Source of the DNA: Phycisphaerae bacterium
GTDB lineage: Bacteria > Planctomycetota > Phycisphaerae > Phycisphaerales > SM1A02
Direction of reading: 5' to 3'
Assembly (NCBI GenBank): GCA_018656645.1
Contig: JABHZL010000040.1
Span: 1 to 40,632 of the forward strand
Length of the DNA stretch: 40,632 nucleotides
Part shown: positions 15,893 through 24,347 of the stretch, in pieces
How the letters are laid out: every line of letters begins with the position of its first letter
Position numbering within the stretch: position 1 is the first letter of the stretch
Made by a program: the position numbers and the translations under genes
Notes under the pieces: model-generated
The model's database searches: none
Told to the model about the DNA's origin: nothing
The model's input: the letters and a program-made list of their open reading frames with translations, nothing else

Positions 15893-16774
15893 CTAAAAGC
15901 GTATACGTGCCATAATTCCAACCGCACCTGCAGAGTCGTAATTTTCTGATTGCATGGTTGTGCCCACAGAGTCATAAACAGAAAGTTCGCCACTAAACAC
16001 AACTCCGCCCAAGAGTGTGATAGAAACACTTTCTGATGGATGATATGTTGCTCGAACGTGGATTGGCAACGAGGTTGCTTCACCAACGCCATCAGGCGCG
16101 TACCCAGCATCGTCTAAACGGAAGCGCGTGTAATCATAGGAAATACCTGCACCAAGAGACCACTCTTTACGGGGCTTCCACACAAGTTCGACACCAATTC
16201 GACTTCCATAACGAGTAGTCAAATCACTTGTTAATGTCACTTCTTCCGCTATCTTCCAATCAAGGACAAGAATTGGAAACAAGCGATTTTCATCTTCGAG
16301 TGCCTCTATGACGCCGATTCCTCCACCAAATACAAGTGTGTCAGAATGCACATGTGTAAACCCAATCATGCCTCCAAAAACATCTGAATCAGATTGAGCC
16401 GCACCAGAATCTCCACTCCATTTAATAATTGGTCCGCCAAAAATTTGGGTTTTCTCTTCAAGTTGATGTGTCCATTGCAACGCAAGATCCATCGTTGTCA
16501 CAAGGTCCCACGGATCATCATTGCCCAAACCAGTTGTCCCGGAAAAATTCCAATCATCACGTTGATGCTGAAATCGAAATTGCAAGTCGTCTTCTTCGGT
16601 TGCTTTATAATGAACGCGCAGCTCTGCACCATATCTCGACACTTCTACTTTGCCGCCATTATCTATGGAACTGTCAAACTGCTTCGTAAGGTGAAAGTCT
16701 AAAATTGAATCAAGAGAATCTGCTTGAGCAGCAACATGAATCAGTAATGGAAAAGCAAAAAATATTTTTTTCAT
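15893..16774 (-). CDS. Outer-membrane beta-barrel protein (DUF6268-like)
   Basis: Protein of 293 residues with a signal peptide (MKKIFFAFPLLIHVAAQADS) and alternating polar/hydrophobic strands rich in Gly and aromatics (LQFRFQHQRDDW, FGGGIGVIEAL, WSLGAGISYDYTRF, VSITLLGGVVFSG). It ends in GIMARIRF, the C-terminal Phe expected by the BAM machinery. About a dozen strands can be counted by eye. The layout recalls DUF6268-type barrels found in Planctomycetota and other didermic phyla. Substrate unknown. ATG 16774 is preferred; an in-frame TTG at 16789 would overlap the MoxR stop and add five residues before the signal peptide. It follows the MoxR gene directly and probably belongs to the same transcript. 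Confidence 0.75.
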   Translation of the reverse strand: MKKIFFAFPLLIHVAAQADSLDSILDFHLTKQFDSSIDNGGKVEVSRYGAELRVHYKATEEDDLQFRFQHQRDDWNFSGTTGLGNDDPWDLVTTMDLALQWTHQLEEKTQIFGGPIIKWSGDSGAAQSDSDVFGGMIGFTHVHSDTLVFGGGIGVIEALEDENRLFPILVLDWKIAEEVTLTSDLTTRYGSRIGVELVWKPRKEWSLGAGISYDYTRFRLDDAGYAPDGVGEATSLPIHVRATYHPSESVSITLLGGVVFSGELSVYDSVGTTMQSENYDSAGAVGIMARIRF

Positions 16775-16785
16775 TTTTATTCCGT

Positions 16786-17787
16786 TCAAGAAATTGTCGT
16801 TGGAATAGTATCAACAAGATTCGTCAAAATATCATCGGTAGTCACGCCTTCGGCCTCCGCCTCAAAATTGAGAATACAACGGTGTCGTAACGCGGGGAGA
16901 ATCGAGCTTTGTATATCTTCTACTTGTACGCTTGATCTGCTAGCAAGTAGAGCTTTTACTTTTCCCGCAAGTGCAAGTGTTTGTGCTGCTCGTGGTGATG
17001 CGCCAAAGCGAAGAAACGACTTAACCTGCGGGGTTGCCACTTCTGCCTCTGGGTGTGTAGCAAGGACGCACCGAACAGCATAATCCTGCACTTCTTGTTT
17101 CAGTTCAACTTCTCTAATCATTGATTGATAGTGCACAATTTTTTCTGTGTCGAGAATTTTCTCGATTTTTGCCTGAAAACCACTCGTTGTCCTATCGATA
17201 ATTTCCATAAGTTGATCACGATCTGAATAACCAACCCGCAACTTGAAGAAGAACCGATCAAGTTGTGCTTCTGGAAGCGGGTACGTTCCCTCTTGTTCAA
17301 TTGGATTTTGGGTTGCCATCACAAAAAATGGCCGTTGCAACTGGTGCGTTTCGCCACCAACAGTCACAGATTTTTCTTGCATCGCTTCTAGGAGGGCAGA
17401 TTGTGTTTTTGGTGTAGCACGATTGATCTCATCTGCAAGCACCATTTGAGCAAAGAGCGGACCCTTGCGAAATTCAAATGATCGTCCCTCATCTGATTCA
17501 ACAACAACCGTTGTACCTGTAATGTCTGCGGGCATAAGGTCGGGAGTAAATTGAATTCGTGAAAAACATAAATCCAACGCTTCGCTCAATGTTCTGATCA
17601 ATAAGGTTTTACCTAACCCAGGAACACCCTCAAGGAGTGCATGCCCACCTGCGAACAAGCAGACGAGTACACCATCAACAATTTCGTCATGACCCACAAC
17701 TGCCTTGGCAATTTCTTCGCGAGTTCGCTGATAATCAAGACGGAAAGATTCTGCGGTTGCTTCTACTCGGGTTGCTGCTTGTGACAT
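16786..17787 (-). CDS. MoxR-family AAA+ ATPase
   Basis: Cytoplasmic AAA+ ATPase of 333 residues. Walker A GVPGLGKT (54-61), Walker B MVLADE (115-120) followed by INRATPKTQSALLEAMQE, sensor 1 ATQNPIEQEGTYPLPEAQLDRF and a C-terminal lid with FLRFGASPRAAQTLALAGKVKAL are all present, so it should hydrolyse ATP. Family members act as chaperones in metal or cofactor insertion and stress responses, usually beside DUF58 and von Willebrand factor A proteins. None of those partners is here; its only close neighbour is the barrel protein. It lies downstream of nusG after a 76-bp gap and could be read from the same long transcript or from its own promoter in that gap. Confidence 0.92.
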   Translation of the reverse strand: MSQAATRVEATAESFRLDYQRTREEIAKAVVGHDEIVDGVLVCLFAGGHALLEGVPGLGKTLLIRTLSEALDLCFSRIQFTPDLMPADITGTTVVVESDEGRSFEFRKGPLFAQMVLADEINRATPKTQSALLEAMQEKSVTVGGETHQLQRPFFVMATQNPIEQEGTYPLPEAQLDRFFFKLRVGYSDRDQLMEIIDRTTSGFQAKIEKILDTEKIVHYQSMIREVELKQEVQDYAVRCVLATHPEAEVATPQVKSFLRFGASPRAAQTLALAGKVKALLASRSSVQVEDIQSSILPALRHRCILNFEAEAEGVTTDDILTNLVDTIPTTIS

Positions 17788-17863
17788 ACGGAAACGATAC
17801 CATTATTTGGGATAATTCATGCTTCAAGGAGTTCGGGGTACACCCTGTGAACACCCTAGTGAA

Positions 17864-18634
17864 TTATTCCGCCTTCTCGATCATCCAGTATTCGATTTCG
17901 ATCTGGGTTTGGCGACCAAATACGGTAGCGAGCACCCTTACAACACCCTTATCAGGGAAGATTTCATCGACTGTACCCTCATAGCCCAGGAATGGACCTT
18001 CTTTGATATTGACATGATCGCCAACAGCAAATTCGAGCCGCACCTCTGTGACTTCATCTGGGGCTTGTGAGTCAAAGAGCATTTTGTCTACTTCGTCAGG
18101 AGACATCGGAGTTGGTTTGCCAGCCGTACCAACAAAATCGCCTACACCTGTTGTTTCTTTGATGAGGAAAAAGATATCTTGTGAAATTCGCTGCTCTTCC
18201 AGCTTCATCTCAACAAAGATGTACCCGGGGTAAAGTTTTGTTTCTGTTATTTTTGCTTTCCCTGTTTTAGAAAGCGTTTTTGTTTTTTCTGTTGGCACCA
18301 TGATGCGTCCAACAAGGTGTTGCATTGCCTCAATCTCGACCTTGCGGTCAAGCGCAGCTTTTACATAATCTTCTTTGTTTGATGCAACACGAAGGACAAA
18401 CCAATTCATACCGGCGCGTGTTTTGGGCTCTTCACCTTCGGGTTCCTCGGTTTTCTCCACTTCTTGAGAAACTTCTTGAGAAACTTCTGGCATCGTTTCT
18501 TGTGTTTCGATCACAGCGTTCTCGTGGACTTCTGGAACTTCTGGGGTTCCGGGGGATTCGGGGGATTCGGAGAACTCGGGAGTTTCAGTTGCAGGTGTTT
18601 CAATATTGTTTTCTGTATCAGTCATAGTATTCAT
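17864..18634 (-). CDS. nusG: Transcription elongation factor NusG with acidic N-terminal extension
   Basis: Protein of 256 residues. The NGN domain starts at about residue 76 (MNWFVLRVASNKEDYVKAAL) and runs through KLYPGYIFVEM to VDKML. The KOW domain (about 200-256) holds VGDHVNIKEGPFLGYEGTVDEI. NusG binds the RNA polymerase clamp, suppresses pausing and links to Rho or ribosomal protein uS10. The first 75 residues are an acidic Glu/Pro/Thr/Ser-rich extension that is absent from typical 175-185 residue NusG proteins and includes SESPESPGTPEVPE encoded by 9-bp repeats. The ATG at 18634 is kept because GAAGAAAGA lies upstream of it and none lies before the next Met at 18625. It follows secE closely as usual, but rplK does not follow it. 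Confidence 0.94.
   Translation of the reverse strand: MNTMTDTENNIETPATETPEFSESPESPGTPEVPEVHENAVIETQETMPEVSQEVSQEVEKTEEPEGEEPKTRAGMNWFVLRVASNKEDYVKAALDRKVEIEAMQHLVGRIMVPTEKTKTLSKTGKAKITETKLYPGYIFVEMKLEEQRISQDIFFLIKETTGVGDFVGTAGKPTPMSPDEVDKMLFDSQAPDEVTEVRLEFAVGDHVNIKEGPFLGYEGTVDEIFPDKGVVRVLATVFGRQTQIEIEYWMIEKAE
18541..18580. repeat. 9-bp in-frame repeat in nusG
   Basis: Two full units of gattcgggg plus a related ggttccggg unit, read on the minus strand as (GAA/GGA)-(TCC/ACC)-CCC and coding for Glu-Ser-Pro or Gly-Thr-Pro. Related in sequence and frame to the tract at 10742-10776. Confidence 0.7.
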
Positions 18635-18658
18635 TGCGTCTTTCTTCAGTGTCCCTCG

Positions 18659-19069
18659 TTAAGAAGATTGCAAAACATCAACCGCTTGGAAAAATGCGGA
18701 GAAACCAAGGTCAGCAAGTTGGCAAAACAAAGCAATAAACGCTGTTAATAAAATCACCAAAATAGTTGAACCTAATATTTCACGTTTTGTTGACCAGTTT
18801 ACTTTTTTCATTTCGCCTTCGGTTGCGATCATGAAATCTACCATCCTTGGCTTTCTACCAATGAGGTAATAGCCGATTGATCCACAAGCAAGCATAACAA
18901 CAACGGTCACAGTTGCAGAAACAAAGACTGGTTCAATATCTCCGATTTGAATACCGTTGACTTGATCCCACAGCCACGCAACGCCCATCAATGACAATAG
19001 TCCAAAGCCGATGGCTGACATCAACCGTACCCAATACCCTTGTCCCTGTTTGTAGATTCCTGCAGCCAT
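18659..19069 (-). CDS. secE: Preprotein translocase subunit SecE
   Basis: Inner-membrane subunit of the SecYEG channel, 136 residues, longer than the minimal single-helix SecE. Two N-terminal helices (WVRLMSAIGFGLLSLMGVAW and VSATVTVVVMLACGSIGYYL) precede the conserved part: the amphipathic cytoplasmic helix with EGEMKKVNWSTKREI and the last transmembrane helix (GSTILVILLTAFIALFCQ). The start at 19069 is chosen because AGAGG lies six bases upstream; ATG 19075 sits inside that spacer and anything further upstream would enter the tRNA-Trp gene. The gene lies between tRNA-Trp and nusG, the usual bacterial order. Confidence 0.9.
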   Translation of the reverse strand: MAAGIYKQGQGYWVRLMSAIGFGLLSLMGVAWLWDQVNGIQIGDIEPVFVSATVTVVVMLACGSIGYYLIGRKPRMVDFMIATEGEMKKVNWSTKREILGSTILVILLTAFIALFCQLADLGFSAFFQAVDVLQSS

Positions 19070-19120
19070 GTGCATCCTCTTAGTTACCGAAACCAAAATG
19101 GTTTCGTAGTGTCTTGCTAA

Positions 19121-19193
<73 letters not shown>

Positions 19194-19213
19194 CTTGCGC
19201 CAATCGGCGCGTG

Positions 19214-19393
19214 TTACTTTCGTTTAATCTTATGAAGCGTGTGTTTTCTTAGGCGTGGGCAATATTTTTTATAACCCTCTTTGACTTTTTCGTCAATACC
19301 GCCTTTTACGCGGATACTTGTGCGATAGTTTAGGTCGCCACTTTCCGTGCATTGAAGCCACACGTATTCTCGATCTGTTGCCTTCTTGGCCAT
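19214..19393 (-). CDS. rpmG: Large ribosomal subunit protein bL33
   Basis: Small basic protein of 59 residues: it starts MAKKATDREYVWLQC, continues ESGDLNYRTSIRVK and ends in KKYCPRLRKHTLHKIKRK. This is bL33 by length, by the NYRT strand and by the KKYCPR-RKHT ending. Family knowledge: zinc-binding bL33 has two CxxC pairs, while the zinc-free form has none. Here each pair keeps only its first Cys (Cys15 and Cys44), with Ser and Leu in the other places, so a zinc site is unlikely to form. The neighbours tuf and tRNA-Trp are the expected ones. Confidence 0.93.
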   Translation of the reverse strand: MAKKATDREYVWLQCTESGDLNYRTSIRVKGGIDEKVKEGYKKYCPRLRKHTLHKIKRK

Positions 19394-19417
19394 GATAAAC
19401 CTCTTTCATGAATAGGC

Positions 19418-19442
19418 TTGGGGGAGCAAGTTGCTCCCCCAA
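19418..19442. terminator. Strong hairpin between tuf and rpmG
   Basis: TTGGGGGAGC pairs with GCTCCCCCAA around the loop AAGTT, and the symmetry extends further into the loop. It is the most stable hairpin in the window by eye and lies 22 bases after the tuf stop. There is no T-tract on either side, so it more likely acts as a partial attenuator, processing site or 3'-end stabiliser that separates abundant tuf mRNA from rpmG than as a full intrinsic terminator. Confidence 0.5.
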
Positions 19443-19463
19443 AACCGATTCACATTAAAAACA

Positions 19464-20663
<1,200 letters not shown>

Positions 20664-20771
20664 CGTGAAATCTCCTGTTCCGTAGGACCGTGCAATGCAC
20701 TTTGTCCTGATAGCTTTTCCGTTCCTTCGTCGAGTTGGTTCACGCGAACCGTTCCGACATTTCTATTCAAA

Positions 20772-20794
20772 TTGTTGCAGAACATCTGCAACAA
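20772..20794 (-). terminator. Hairpin between tRNA-Thr and tuf
   Basis: TTGTTGCAGA pairs over ten bases with TCTGCAACAA around a three-base loop, followed on the minus strand by TTTGAAT. It begins 11 bases after the tRNA 3' end, so it could define the tRNA trailer, act as a leaky attenuator for tuf, or protect the processed mRNA. A second small stem, GGTTC/GAACC at 20737-20750, follows in the leader. Confidence 0.4.
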
Positions 20795-20804
20795 GGTTGT
20801 TTCA

Positions 20805-20876
20805 AGCCGCCGACGGGAGTTGAACCCGTGACCTCACCCTTACCAAGGGTGCGCTCTACCACTGAGCTACGGTGGC
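20805..20876 (-). tRNA. tRNA-Thr (GGT)
   Basis: A 72-base cloverleaf. D stem GCTC/GAGC; anticodon stem CACCC/GGGTG with loop TTGGTAA, anticodon GGT, reading ACC and ACT; T stem ACGGG/CCCGT with loop TTCAACT. The acceptor stem GCCACCG/CGGCGGC has one A-C mismatch at positions 4 and 69. Discriminator base U; CCA is not encoded. It is the first gene of the tuf transcription unit. Confidence 0.94.
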
Positions 20877-20972
20877 ACTCCTAACTTGGGCTTTTCTGTT
20901 GTATGTCATCCTGACAATTGCCCACGCCCTATGGTCGTTCCCATCCATGGGTGATCCGAACCAAGACCCCCT

Positions 20973-20978
20973 ATTATA
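20973..20978 (-). promoter_or_regulatory. Perfect -10 box (TATAAT) for tRNA-Thr/tuf, overlapping a terminator tail
   Basis: TATAAT on the minus strand lies about 100 bases before tRNA-Thr. Its first T is shared with the TTTT tract of the hairpin at 20982-20999. The -35 place falls inside that hairpin and shows no good hexamer, so the box may depend on an activator or be accidental. Confidence 0.4.
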
Positions 20979-20981
20979 AAA

Positions 20982-20999
20982 CCGCCCGGCGACGGGCGG
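20982..20999 (-). terminator. GC-rich hairpin with T-tract upstream of tRNA-Thr
   Basis: CCGCCCG pairs with CGGGCGG over seven bases around a four-base loop, followed on the minus strand by TTTTAT. It has all parts of an intrinsic terminator. It would stop transcripts from the prepilin-like gene, or, if the promoter at 21007-21034 is used, sit at the very 5' end of the tRNA-Thr/tuf RNA. Confidence 0.7.
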
Positions 21000-21006
21000 A
21001 AGGGAG

Positions 21007-21034
21007 AGTGTAGCGAAATCGCGAATAAAGGCAA
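21007..21034 (-). promoter_or_regulatory. Candidate sigma-70 promoter upstream of tRNA-Thr/tuf
   Basis: TTGCCT and TACACT, 16 bases apart on the minus strand, each match four of six consensus positions. Transcription would begin just before the hairpin at 20982-20999, so this promoter and the terminator would be in direct conflict unless the hairpin attenuates. The rest of the 20877-21108 stretch contains no gene. Confidence 0.4.
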
Positions 21035-21091
21035 GGGGTATCGCCTATTTTCTATCCTTTGATTTTGTTTTTTTTACCAAATTTGTGGTGT

Positions 21092-21122
21092 AAAAGGTCA
21101 ATAAACCGCTATCTGACCTTTT
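21092..21122 (-). terminator. Hairpin at the end of the prepilin-like gene
   Basis: AAAAGGTCA (21092-21100) pairs with TGACCTTTT (21114-21122) over nine bases. The hairpin spans the stop codon and its 3' arm ends in TTTT on the minus strand. Together with 20982-20999 it gives two terminators in a row after this gene. Confidence 0.55.
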
Positions 21123-22125
21123 TTGTCAAATTCCCCACTCGGACGCCTCTACCCTGCAAGGTTGTTTGGTCAGGAGTACCGCCAGATTGTGGATTATCGA
21201 GTCCAAGACGAACCCATGGAGTTTCCTGACCGATGTGACCGTCAAGAAGCAAAATAAGACACGAACCATCGTTAGAACCATATCGATAATCGATTTCACC
21301 AGTTGGCTCATTCGTCATCGAAGTTGAATCGTTTAAGGAAATTGTCGCTTTTCCAAAATCATACAACCAAGCAGACTCATCGTCCGCTCCAGAAATTGTT
21401 TTGTGTGCAATTGTTTCACCCGCAATCGAATCGACTAGGTACAACGATTTTGCAGGCGCATCGAGCATGCCATACGAATAATACCGATCAACTTTTGACG
21501 GTTCTGCATTCTGCCCGTCACCCGCATCGGGGTGACCATCTGCATCACTCCTCGCATCAAAAAAATCGTTCGCGGCAAAGTATCCCTGCATTTCAATTTC
21601 TTGAGCTCCACCTCCAAACGGAGTGGGTCTTGTATCACGGTCGGTAGAGTTCCGAGAGTTTGGCATTGTTGATCTAAATGGATTATCAAACGTTCTTCTT
21701 ACACTGTAAATGTCTGCACCTGGTGCATCTGTTTCCCATCGCAAGTGTTCACGGTCTTCTAGGTCTGTTTCGTGCAGACCATACGTTTTATACATGTCAT
21801 TATCTGTCCACAAAATATCAGCCCATGAACCAATGTACCGTCCATCGTCTAAATGCTCATCGCTTCGTACACGTATTGCGGAACCTGCAGCTGCTTCATC
21901 TGTGAAATTAAATTGACTTGGAAGAACGCGGCCATTATTGCTTCCGCTCCATCCCTGCATCAATGTGTGGATTTCACGCAAACGGTTTTGTGCCTCAGCT
22001 GTTTTGGCAGCGGAGAGGGATCTTGTCACAGCAGTAATCAACAAGGCTGAAAGGATTGCTATAACAGAAATAACAACCATCAATTCAACAATCGTAAAAC
22101 CTTGTGTTTTTCTGTAATTCTGCAT
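21109..22125 (-). CDS. Prepilin-type protein with long soluble domain
   Basis: Protein of 338 residues. The short basic leader MQNYRKTQG is followed by FTIVELMVVISVIAILSALLI, the class III prepilin signal: cleavage after Gly by a prepilin peptidase, methylation of Phe, and Glu at +5. The rest is an extracytoplasmic domain with Asp-rich loops (DNDMYKTYGLHETDLEDREH; DADGHPDAGDGQN) that may bind calcium, and a closing LLLDGHIGQETPW segment like the DGHV ending of planctomycete prepilin-like proteins. The start at 22125 is chosen for its GGAGAA site. It may be a pseudopilin used by the pil/gsp platform at 4406-8922, but it is not next to it. Its partners are unknown. Confidence 0.85.
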   Translation of the reverse strand: MQNYRKTQGFTIVELMVVISVIAILSALLITAVTRSLSAAKTAEAQNRLREIHTLMQGWSGSNNGRVLPSQFNFTDEAAAGSAIRVRSDEHLDDGRYIGSWADILWTDNDMYKTYGLHETDLEDREHLRWETDAPGADIYSVRRTFDNPFRSTMPNSRNSTDRDTRPTPFGGGAQEIEMQGYFAANDFFDARSDADGHPDAGDGQNAEPSKVDRYYSYGMLDAPAKSLYLVDSIAGETIAHKTISGADDESAWLYDFGKATISLNDSTSMTNEPTGEIDYRYGSNDGSCLILLLDGHIGQETPWVRLGLDNPQSGGTPDQTTLQGRGVRVGNLTKKVR

Positions 22126-22171
22126 GTGTTCTCCAAGAACTGTACGCACTGAGACTGTTTGTGTCTACTGT

Positions 22172-23608
22172 TTATCCCAAGTTCATTGTCATTAGAAATT
22201 CAGCGTTTGATTTGGTTTTTACCATTCTTGTTCGCAGCATTTCCATTGCCTCTACCGGACTCATATCGCTCACGACTTTACGCAATCTGCCAACAAGTTC
22301 GTGTTCCTTGGGGTCAAGCAGCAATTCTTCTCGTCGAGTACCTGATGCTGCAATATCGATAGCGGGCCAAATACGTTTTTCAACCAACTTACGAGTAAGG
22401 TGTAACTCTGAGTTGCCAGTACCTTTGAATTCTTCAAAAATGACTTCGTCAGCTTTTGAACCAGTATCAACAAGTGCTGTACCAATAATTGTGAGTGATC
22501 CACCGTCTTCAATGTTTCGTGCCGAACCAAAGAATTTCTTTGGACGAATCAACGCTTTAGAATCAACCCCACCCGTACCAATTTTGCCTGTTGATGGCAT
22601 ACCGTTGTTATATCCACGAGCAAGCCTTGTAATGGAATCCATCAAGATGACAACGTTTTCACCAAACTCAACCATACGGCGGGCTTTTTCCATCACCATT
22701 TCAGCAACCTGAATATGTCGTGTTGCTTCTTCATCAAACGTACTTGCTACGACTTCAACAGAATCAGGAGTGCTTCGTTTGAAATCAGTTACTTCTTCTG
22801 GACGCTCGTCAACAAGCAGCACGATGACGTGCGCCTCTGGGTGGTTTTTTGCAATTGCCGATGTCAACTTCTGAAGCAAAACAGTTTTACCTGTTCGAGG
22901 TGGTGCAACAATAAGTGCTCGCTGACCAAATCCCATTGGCGAAACTAAGTCAATGACTCGAGTTTCAATAACTTCACTTTCAGTTTCAAGGTGAATTCTT
23001 TCTTCTGGGTGTAATGGAGTTAAGTTTTCAAATGTTCCAAGGTCGTGTACATCTTTAGGATCTCGACCGTTAATCGCCTCGACACGCAAGAGTGCAAAAT
23101 ACGTTTCAGTTTCTTTTGGAGGACGGATAAGACCACGAATGATTTGCCCTTTTCGTAAACCAAATCGCCTAATTTGAGATGGACTCACATACACGTCGTC
23201 AGCTGAAGCAACGTAGGAATATTCTGGACTTCGAAGGAATCCATAGCCATCACTCATAACTTCAAGCGTGCCCTCGCCAATCATCAAGCCTTGGCGGTTC
23301 GCCTGTGCTTTAAGAATTTCGAATACCAATTTTTGTCGAGGCATTTCTGCCCAATTTTCAACTTTCTCTTTCTTTGCAACAACACTGAGTTCTTTGCCTT
23401 TCATGTGTTGTAAAGCAGCAAGATCGTACCCTTCCTTCTTCGCCTCGTCGTATTTTTTCTGCGCAGCTTTTGTCAACTTCTCATCAAGCGCTGCTACTTC
23501 GGCCTCAAGTTCCTCGTCAGTTGGAACTTCTCCTGGATTGAGTGTCATCGAACCAACGCCACCGCCACCGCTGCCTGATTTTTTTCGTCGTCTTCGTTTC
23601 TTAGCCAT
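22172..23608 (-). CDS. rho: Transcription termination factor Rho
   Basis: RNA helicase of 478 residues that ends untranslated transcripts. An N-terminal Rho-N helical part (about 60-105) and a cold-shock-type RNA-binding fold follow, with SDGYGFLRSPEYSYVASADD (119-138). The ATPase core has Walker A APPRTGKT (235-242), Walker B VIVLLVDERPEEV and the Q/R loops (RLARGYNNGMPSTGKI). The primary extension, MAKKRRRRKKSGSGGGG and on to about residue 60, is a basic/Gly-rich leader longer than in Escherichia coli Rho (419 residues). The gene lies 142 bp downstream of coaE in the same direction, and that gap has two hairpins. Confidence 0.97.
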   Translation of the reverse strand: MAKKRRRRKKSGSGGGGVGSMTLNPGEVPTDEELEAEVAALDEKLTKAAQKKYDEAKKEGYDLAALQHMKGKELSVVAKKEKVENWAEMPRQKLVFEILKAQANRQGLMIGEGTLEVMSDGYGFLRSPEYSYVASADDVYVSPSQIRRFGLRKGQIIRGLIRPPKETETYFALLRVEAINGRDPKDVHDLGTFENLTPLHPEERIHLETESEVIETRVIDLVSPMGFGQRALIVAPPRTGKTVLLQKLTSAIAKNHPEAHVIVLLVDERPEEVTDFKRSTPDSVEVVASTFDEEATRHIQVAEMVMEKARRMVEFGENVVILMDSITRLARGYNNGMPSTGKIGTGGVDSKALIRPKKFFGSARNIEDGGSLTIIGTALVDTGSKADEVIFEEFKGTGNSELHLTRKLVEKRIWPAIDIAASGTRREELLLDPKEHELVGRLRKVVSDMSPVEAMEMLRTRMVKTKSNAEFLMTMNLG

Positions 23609-23655
23609 GTAATTCTAACTCGCTTTTAATGATTCAATATCTAGTCAATGTGTAC

Positions 23656-23675
23656 TGTGTTTTAAGAAAAACACA
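23656..23675. terminator. Symmetric hairpin in the coaE-rho gap
   Basis: TGTGTTTT and AAAACACA pair over eight bases around a four-base loop. Being A/T-rich on both arms it could work in either direction; here it lies in the presumed leader of rho and could be regulatory. Confidence 0.35.
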
Positions 23676-23707
23676 TATTCAAAGTAAGAGGGGTTTAGTT
23701 TGTCTTA

Positions 23708-23726
23708 ACGAATACCGTTTATTCGT
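23708..23726 (-). terminator. Hairpin downstream of coaE
   Basis: ACGAATA pairs with TATTCGT over seven bases around a five-base loop, about 25 bases after the coaE stop on the minus strand. No long T-tract follows. A weak terminator or processing hairpin. Confidence 0.4.
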
Positions 23727-23750
23727 CACTACTACCGATTTGGTTTCGGG

Positions 23751-24347
23751 TCAATGTATCAATGCAAGGACTGACCTGATTTGCTGCTGCGTATTAGCAA
23801 TGTCCCCGTCATTGATAATGATATGGTCGGCGGAAGAGCGCTTCGTGTCAAGCCCTATTTGTGTTGATTCTCTACTTCTAAGTTGTTCTTCATTCCAACC
23901 ACGATTTTTTATCACTCGCGCAAGACGTGTTTCAAACGGTGAATCTACAAATATAAGTACGTCACACTGGTGATCTAATCCCGATTCTATTAATAATGGA
24001 GCATCAATCACCAACGCAATTGTGCCTTGTGGAGCGTGTAAAAACGCTATTTCTTGCAATTCTCGCACATATGGGTGGATCAGAGACTCAAGTTTTTCCC
24101 GTTCCTTTGCGTCCTTAAAAACAATTGAAGCAACGAACGCTCGATCAACAAGTTCATTTTCGTCAAGCACTTCATCTCCCCACCATGCTACGAGTTGTTG
24201 TTGTACTTCTTCCCTTGCTAACACTATTTTTGTGTTTTCATCTGCATCTGCTACAACGCAACCGTTTTCTCGCAAAATATTTGCTACTAGACTTTTTCCG
24301 GATCCTATACCTCCGGTGATGCCGATAATTGGAAGGCGAGAGCTCAT
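23751..24347 (-). CDS. coaE: Dephospho-CoA kinase
   Basis: Enzyme of 198 residues for the last step of coenzyme A synthesis, ATP-dependent 3'-phosphorylation of dephospho-CoA. P-loop GITGGIGSGKS (9-19), the CoA-domain segment VVADADENTKIVL, the LESLIHPYV helix and VIDAPLLIESGLDHQCD with FVDSPFETRLARV are all standard. ATG 24347 overlaps the cysS stop by 4 bp (ATGA), which fixes the start and implies translational coupling; a GTG six codons upstream is rejected. Normal family length. Confidence 0.95.
   Translation of the reverse strand: MSSRLPIIGITGGIGSGKSLVANILRENGCVVADADENTKIVLAREEVQQQLVAWWGDEVLDENELVDRAFVASIVFKDAKEREKLESLIHPYVRELQEIAFLHAPQGTIALVIDAPLLIESGLDHQCDVLIFVDSPFETRLARVIKNRGWNEEQLRSRESTQIGLDTKRSSADHIIINDGDIANTQQQIRSVLALIH

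Noticed and set aside
19418-19442. Full intrinsic terminator after tuf
   Set aside because: The stem is excellent but no T-tract follows on either strand, so it was kept only as a hairpin of uncertain role.
20664-20804. Riboswitch or ribosomal-protein leader upstream of tuf
   Set aside because: Several hairpins are present, but I recognise no conserved riboswitch core; the tRNA-Thr just upstream explains the transcript.
21061-21075. Plus-strand T-run at 21064-21075 as a terminator tail
   Set aside because: No stable hairpin precedes it on the plus strand and no plus-strand gene ends there.
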